A stretch of DNA of 63,580 nt from an uncultured Selenomonadaceae bacterium (GTDB taxonomy: Bacteria; Bacillota; Negativicutes; Selenomonadales; Selenomonadaceae): NCBI GenBank assembly GCA_905235685.1, contig CAJOMO010000006.1, positions 1 through 63,580 of the forward strand, in the 5' to 3' direction. Numbering within the stretch: the first letter of the stretch is position 1; each line of letters begins with the position of its first letter. The translations under genes were made by a program, and so were the position numbers. The notes beneath the pieces were generated by a model that did not search any database, was not told the origin of the DNA, and worked only from the letters and a program-made list of their open reading frames with translations. This document shows positions 59,691 through 63,580 of this stretch, piece after piece.

Positions 59691-61736
59691 TCAAGGGCTG
59701 AATTTGATTTTAATGATTGTTCCTTTGTCGACAACAACGCCCGCGTCAATGCTTTGTTCCAACGCGAAACCTGAGCCGCTCGTTTCCAAAATCAAGCCAA
59801 CATCATTGGCAAGCCGCGCCGCCTCGCGAATACTTTTCCGGTAAAAATCCGGAACGATAACTTCATTGTCGGCGGTTTCGGGAACGGGCTCCTCTTCGTG
59901 AATTTCGTTTTGTTCGGGAATATCTTCAACTTTTTGCGGAATGGGTTGGGGCAAAGCAGACGCGCCGGAAGTATCGCCCTCGCCAACATCTTCGGAAAGT
60001 TCAATTTCGTCGTCAAAGGGCGAATCGCTCGGCTCAATCCGCATGTACCGGAAAACTTGAGAAAAAATCCTGCCTGCAACGGGCGCTGCAATTTGCCCGC
60101 CATAAAAATTCCCCGCCGGCTCGTCAATTATCACCAACAAAGCAATTCGCGGATTTTCAACCGGACCGAATCCACAAAACGACGCAATGTATTTGCCCTC
60201 GCTGTAGCCCGTACCGTACTCATTGATTTTTTGCGCAGTGCCGGTTTTCCCCGCAACCCGATAGCCGCGAACAGCAGCTTTTTTGCCGCCGCCCGAAGCT
60301 ACAACTTGCTCTAACAATCCTACCAAAGTTTTATCCGTCGCCGAGTCGATCGTCTTTCGCACTTCCTCAACGCGCATCTCTGAAAATATCGAGCCGTTTG
60401 CATTTTTAATCGTCTTGACAATGTGCGGCTTGAGCAAAACTCCGTTATTGGCAACGGCGCTCATTGCCGTCACAAGTTGCAACGGCGTCACGGCTATACT
60501 TTGCCCTATCGCCATTGTTGCGATATCCGAATCAACCATTTCGTCCGGCGTGTATAAAATTCCCGCTTCTTCGCCTGGCAATTCAATTCCCGTCGGCTCG
60601 CCAAATCCAAACAGCCGCGCATATTTTACAAGTTTTTCGCCGCCCAATTGCAACCCTACCATCGCAAAGCCCGTATTCAACGACTGCTTTACAACATCGG
60701 CAAAAGTTACAGTACCGAAACTCGCGCCGTTCCAATTTTGAATGCGCATACCCGAAACCATGACATAACCCGGGTCAACAAAAATCTGATTCGGTGAAAC
60801 AATGCCCTCTTGCAGAGCCGCGCCCGCCGTTATCGTCTTGAAAGTCGAGCCTGGCTCATAAATAAATGACACTGCGCGATTTTTCCAATCTTCCGGCTTA
60901 TAATCCCAAAAACGATTTGGATTGTACGAAGGGCGGCTGGCCATTGCTAAAATTTCGCCGGTTTTCGGATTCATAGCAACGCAGGTTACACCGACGGGCT
61001 CATTTTCAGCCATGGCGCGGTCAAGTTCCTGTTCGACGATGAATTGAATGGCGCTGTCGATCGTCAGCTGAATAGTTTTGCAACGGTCACCCTGGTAGCC
61101 GTGGCGCGCAAAAATCGAATCCAAAATCGGGCGTTCGTGCGTGTCGGTGTACATGTAAGTTTCGGTAACTTCGCCCTTGATATATTTGTCAAACGCATTT
61201 TCGATACCGTCAAGCCCCTTGTCGTCCGTGCCAACAAAGCCGATAACATTTGCCGCCAAAACGTCATTTGGATAAAAGCGCTTAGCCTCGTCCAGGAAAT
61301 TTAGACAACGCCCATATTCCTTTTCGCGAATCAGCGCGCGCACAGCCTCATATTCAGACTGTTCAAGCCGCCTTTTAACCCACACAAAGCCCCCACCGAT
61401 ACTTATGTCTTCAAGAATTTCTTCCTCAGTTTTGCGCACAAGCGGCGCTAATTCCCGCGCAAGTTGTTCCGGATTTTCAACGTTATTCGGGTCGACGAAC
61501 AAAGATTTTGTCATTGTGCTAACGGCTAATTCGCGCCCGTTTCTGTCCAAAATCGCTCCGCGCGGCGACTGTACAAGATAGTTCTGTCCAACTTGATAAC
61601 GCATTCTTTCGGCAAGTTCACTGCCCTGCACCAACTGTAACCAGCCATACCGAATTATTACTATCAATATGCCCGCCAGCAAAAAAACTACCAAAAAACC
61701 TATGCGCTGTTGGACTTTTAATCTGTTATTGTTCAT
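59691..61736 (-). CDS. Class B penicillin-binding protein (SpoVD/PBP2-like) with PASTA domain
   Basis: Peptidoglycan transpeptidase. 681 residues: membrane anchor (about 12-32), dimerisation region with SPRGAILDRNGRELA, transpeptidase domain with active-site Ser in PGSTFKT, SLNTGF (SxN) and KTGTAQK, then an acidic, Pro-rich linker (about 565-615) and one C-terminal PASTA domain (VPDFYRKSIREAARLANDVG onward). FtsI/SpoVD type; in a non-sporulating organism it would be the division transpeptidase. The stop side lies 58 bases from the methyltransferase; the start is next to telA. Confidence 0.95.
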   Translation of the reverse strand: MNNNRLKVQQRIGFLVVFLLAGILIVIIRYGWLQLVQGSELAERMRYQVGQNYLVQSPRGAILDRNGRELAVSTMTKSLFVDPNNVENPEQLARELAPLVRKTEEEILEDISIGGGFVWVKRRLEQSEYEAVRALIREKEYGRCLNFLDEAKRFYPNDVLAANVIGFVGTDDKGLDGIENAFDKYIKGEVTETYMYTDTHERPILDSIFARHGYQGDRCKTIQLTIDSAIQFIVEQELDRAMAENEPVGVTCVAMNPKTGEILAMASRPSYNPNRFWDYKPEDWKNRAVSFIYEPGSTFKTITAGAALQEGIVSPNQIFVDPGYVMVSGMRIQNWNGASFGTVTFADVVKQSLNTGFAMVGLQLGGEKLVKYARLFGFGEPTGIELPGEEAGILYTPDEMVDSDIATMAIGQSIAVTPLQLVTAMSAVANNGVLLKPHIVKTIKNANGSIFSEMRVEEVRKTIDSATDKTLVGLLEQVVASGGGKKAAVRGYRVAGKTGTAQKINEYGTGYSEGKYIASFCGFGPVENPRIALLVIIDEPAGNFYGGQIAAPVAGRIFSQVFRYMRIEPSDSPFDDEIELSEDVGEGDTSGASALPQPIPQKVEDIPEQNEIHEEEPVPETADNEVIVPDFYRKSIREAARLANDVGLILETSGSGFALEQSIDAGVVVDKGTIIKIKFSP

Positions 61737-62914
61737 CAGCCATTATTTTTATCGGTATTAACGCGGTTGGAATTTCTAAGGAGCGCGTCCCTAAGTTTGC
61801 CTTCGATAGCGACGAGTTCACGTTCGGCGGCGGCGCGGCGCTGTCTGCCTTCCTGCTGAATACGCACCGTTTCCTCAATCGTCGAAATTAAATCTTCGTT
61901 AACTTTTTTCACGGTTTCAACGTCAACGACGCCGCGTTCATTTTCTTTGGCGGTGTCAATGGTATTTTGTTTAAGCATTTCGGCGTTGCGGCGGAGCAAA
62001 TCATTCGTGGCGTCCGAAACTGCGCGTTGCATTTCAATAACCTGCTGTTGACGGCTCAAACCGAGTGCGATAACCATTTGATTTTTCCACAGCGGAATTG
62101 TATGATAAATGGCGGATTGAACGCGGTCGATTAAAATTTTGTCGTTGTTTTGAATGAGTCGAATTTGCGGTGCGGTTTGAATTGCGATAGTTTTGCTGAG
62201 TTTAAGGTCGTGAATTTTTTTCTCGAAACGATCAACGCTTTGTTCGAAATCTGAAACGACTTGAACAGCCATGGGGTCGCCCTTCGCGGTGGCTTGAGCC
62301 TTTAATTTTGGCAAAGTAACCGTGCGCATTTCGTCAAGTTTCTCTTCACCTGCGCGAATGTAGAGTTGCAAATCTTTGAAGTAGCTCAAATTTTTTTCGT
62401 AAAGCGTGTCGAACATAACGACGTCTTCCATAAGCTGAACTTTGGCGCGTTCCAAACCGGCTTGAATTTTTTCAACCTGCGTGGAAAGTTTTTCGTAACC
62501 CTGCATAACATTATCAGCCTTGTTGACCATTGAGCCGATAATCGGAATGCGGCTGACGAAACTGCGCTTTTCGCCAACGTCAAAGCCTTTAACCTTAGAA
62601 ACCAAATCGCCGAGCAAATCGCCAACTTGCCCAGAATCTTTCGTGCGGACTTTGGCTAAAATGCTGTCCGAAAACTGCGCGATTTCCTTTTGAGCGGGCG
62701 CGCCGAATGTCAGAGGCGTTGAAGAATCCATTAAATTGATACCGTCTTTGATGGTTTGAACTTTTTCACGCTCGGCGGGCGTCAAAGTTTCAACCTGCTT
62801 TGTAACTTTTTCAATTTCGACTTCGGGCTTAACTTCGAGAGCCTTAGATTCTTCGTCGGAGTTGGCGCTTGCCGCGTGCGCCGCCATTAAGTCGTCTAAA
62901 TTTATATCTGCCAT
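61736..62914 (-). CDS. telA: TelA/KlaA-family toxic-anion-resistance protein
   Basis: 392 residues from ATG 62914 with GGAGGATT upstream. Almost entirely helical with long coiled-coil segments. Family motifs are visible in LYIRAGEEKLDEMR, DFEQSVDRFEKKIHDLKLSKTIAIQ (positions about 245-270) and LIQNNDKILIDRVQSAIYHTIPLWKNQM (about 280-310). Linked to tellurite and cell-envelope stress in relatives; the function in detail is unknown. The last base of the gene is shared with the PBP gene start region, so the two are co-transcribed. Confidence 0.92.
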   Translation of the reverse strand: MADINLDDLMAAHAASANSDEESKALEVKPEVEIEKVTKQVETLTPAEREKVQTIKDGINLMDSSTPLTFGAPAQKEIAQFSDSILAKVRTKDSGQVGDLLGDLVSKVKGFDVGEKRSFVSRIPIIGSMVNKADNVMQGYEKLSTQVEKIQAGLERAKVQLMEDVVMFDTLYEKNLSYFKDLQLYIRAGEEKLDEMRTVTLPKLKAQATAKGDPMAVQVVSDFEQSVDRFEKKIHDLKLSKTIAIQTAPQIRLIQNNDKILIDRVQSAIYHTIPLWKNQMVIALGLSRQQQVIEMQRAVSDATNDLLRRNAEMLKQNTIDTAKENERGVVDVETVKKVNEDLISTIEETVRIQQEGRQRRAAAERELVAIEGKLRDALLRNSNRVNTDKNNG

Positions 62915-63004
62915 AATTAATCCTCCATAAATCTCGATACCTACGCGCAAATTATAAGGAAACACCGCCGCAAAATCAATAAGTTTTTCATAAAAAGTAC
63001 AGAT

Positions 63005-63033
63005 TGACTTCAAAGGCGCGGCTCTATATAATT
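63005..63033 (+). promoter_or_regulatory. Promoter of the acyl-CoA synthetase gene at the window end
   Basis: TTGACT (63005-63010), a 17-base spacer, perfect TATAAT (63028-63033). The leader is about 22 bases with AGGTG before TTG 63063. Confidence 0.85.
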
Positions 63034-63062
63034 AAAAAATTGCTTGAAAGTAGGTGTTAAAT

Positions 63063-63580
63063 TTGCCAGTAATGGAATATTTGGAGCGCAACGCCGAACT
63101 TTACGGTGACGAAGTTGCGCTGGTGGAATTGAATCCGGCAGAGCCGAACAGCCGCCGCATGAGCTGGAAAGAGTACAGCCTGATTGAATCGAATCGATTT
63201 GAGCCGTATCGCCGCGAAATTACCTGGAGCGTTTTTGACGAAAAGGCGAATCGTTGTGCGAATTTTTTAATTGAGCGCGGCGTCCGCAAAGGCGACAAAG
63301 TTGCGATAATCATGTACAATTGCCTTGAATGGCTGCCGATTTATTTTGGGATTTTGAAAACCGGCGCAATTGCCGTGCCGTTCAATTTTCGTTATGACGC
63401 GGCGGAAATTTTGTACTGCGCGGAATTGGCGGAAGTTGACGTTATCATTTTCGGCAGTGAATTTATCGGGCGAATTGAAGTCAACGCCGAAAGACTTTCG
63501 CGCGGGCGCTTGCTGATTTATGTTGGTGATAATTGTCCGAGTTTCGCTGAAAGTTATCATTTGCTGGCGGCGGATTGTTC
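63063..63580 (+). CDS. Acyl-CoA synthetase / AMP-dependent ligase (3' partial)
   Basis: Open from TTG 63063 (AGGTG five bases upstream) to the window end, about 172 codons. The N-terminal part of a class I adenylate-forming enzyme: MEYLERNAELYGDEVALVE, ITWSVFDEKANRCANFLIERG (positions about 54-74), RKGDKVAIIMYNCLEWLPIYFG and GAIAVPFNFRYDAAEI. These match the start of fatty-acid and carboxylic-acid CoA ligases, including the enzyme at 3552-4994, but with a longer N-terminal region. The catalytic motifs lie beyond the window. Confidence 0.85.
   Translation, partial: MPVMEYLERNAELYGDEVALVELNPAEPNSRRMSWKEYSLIESNRFEPYRREITWSVFDEKANRCANFLIERGVRKGDKVAIIMYNCLEWLPIYFGILKTGAIAVPFNFRYDAAEILYCAELAEVDVIIFGSEFIGRIEVNAERLSRGRLLIYVGDNCPSFAESYHLLAADC

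Overview
The window looks like chromosome of a Negativicutes (Selenomonadales-type) bacterium: Firmicutes-style gene content and order (fhaA-like/prpC/prkC/rsgA, SpoVD-like PBP with PASTA, YlqD-RimM, TelA) combined with outer-membrane-type traits (heptose kinase of the LPS pathway, many Sec-exported proteins) and a PTP-type phytase like those of Selenomonas. This placement is inference from gene content; there is no rRNA and no tRNA in the window. TTG is used as a start codon unusually often.

Layout. 1-3443: heptose kinase (partial), def, fmt, ruvB. 3552-9328: acyl-CoA ligase, dnaB, tmRNA, a His-rich secreted protein, a frameshifted glucosaminidase, MgtC. 9347-18961: folE2, an ABC-2 exporter operon, rsmB-rlmN, then the FHA/PP2C/PASTA-kinase/RsgA signalling operon. 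18983-26169: accessory locus (below). 26166-46554: mfd, ptsH-ptsI, dnaN-recF-dciA, ileS, phytase plus PTS EIIBC, aroC-aroK-aroB, an OGG-type glycosylase, a phosphodiester glycosidase, ylqD-rimM. 46670-52336: SIMPL protein and acyltransferase, a glycosyltransferase behind a homopolymer-containing promoter, and a thiol-redox operon under a CsoR-like regulator. 52488-63580: cheR, a type I toxin-antitoxin candidate, flavodoxin, a c-di-GMP phosphodiesterase with two solute-binding domains, an HNH homing-type endonuclease, a methyltransferase, a PBP, telA and the start of an acyl-CoA synthetase.

The most interesting region is 18983-26169. A divergent XRE regulator faces two tandem 48-residue peptides with identical leaders and different cores sharing HC-x5-CT. 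They are followed by a PqqD-like/radical SAM/SPASM maturase, an ABC exporter with an almost absent helical subdomain, a membrane-anchored Ser/Thr kinase, and seven small secreted proteins of two alternating types. The peptide promoter and the promoter of the secreted-protein array carry the same palindrome (TTACC-N5-GGTAA), each exactly 22 bases upstream of a -10 hexamer. This suggests that one regulator controls a RiPP-like peptide system and a secreted-protein arsenal together.

Other points of note: a type I toxin-antitoxin locus at 53386-53714 in which the sRNA is complementary to the toxin start; a G9 tract filling part of the 17-base spacer of a glycosyltransferase promoter (phase-variation candidate); five copies of a three-hairpin intergenic repeat at gene 3' ends; about 75 copies of an octamer (TCGCGCAG/CTGCGCGA) in both orientations, at a density like that of DNA uptake signals; and a patch of foreign codon usage in the EAL gene beside the homing-type endonuclease.
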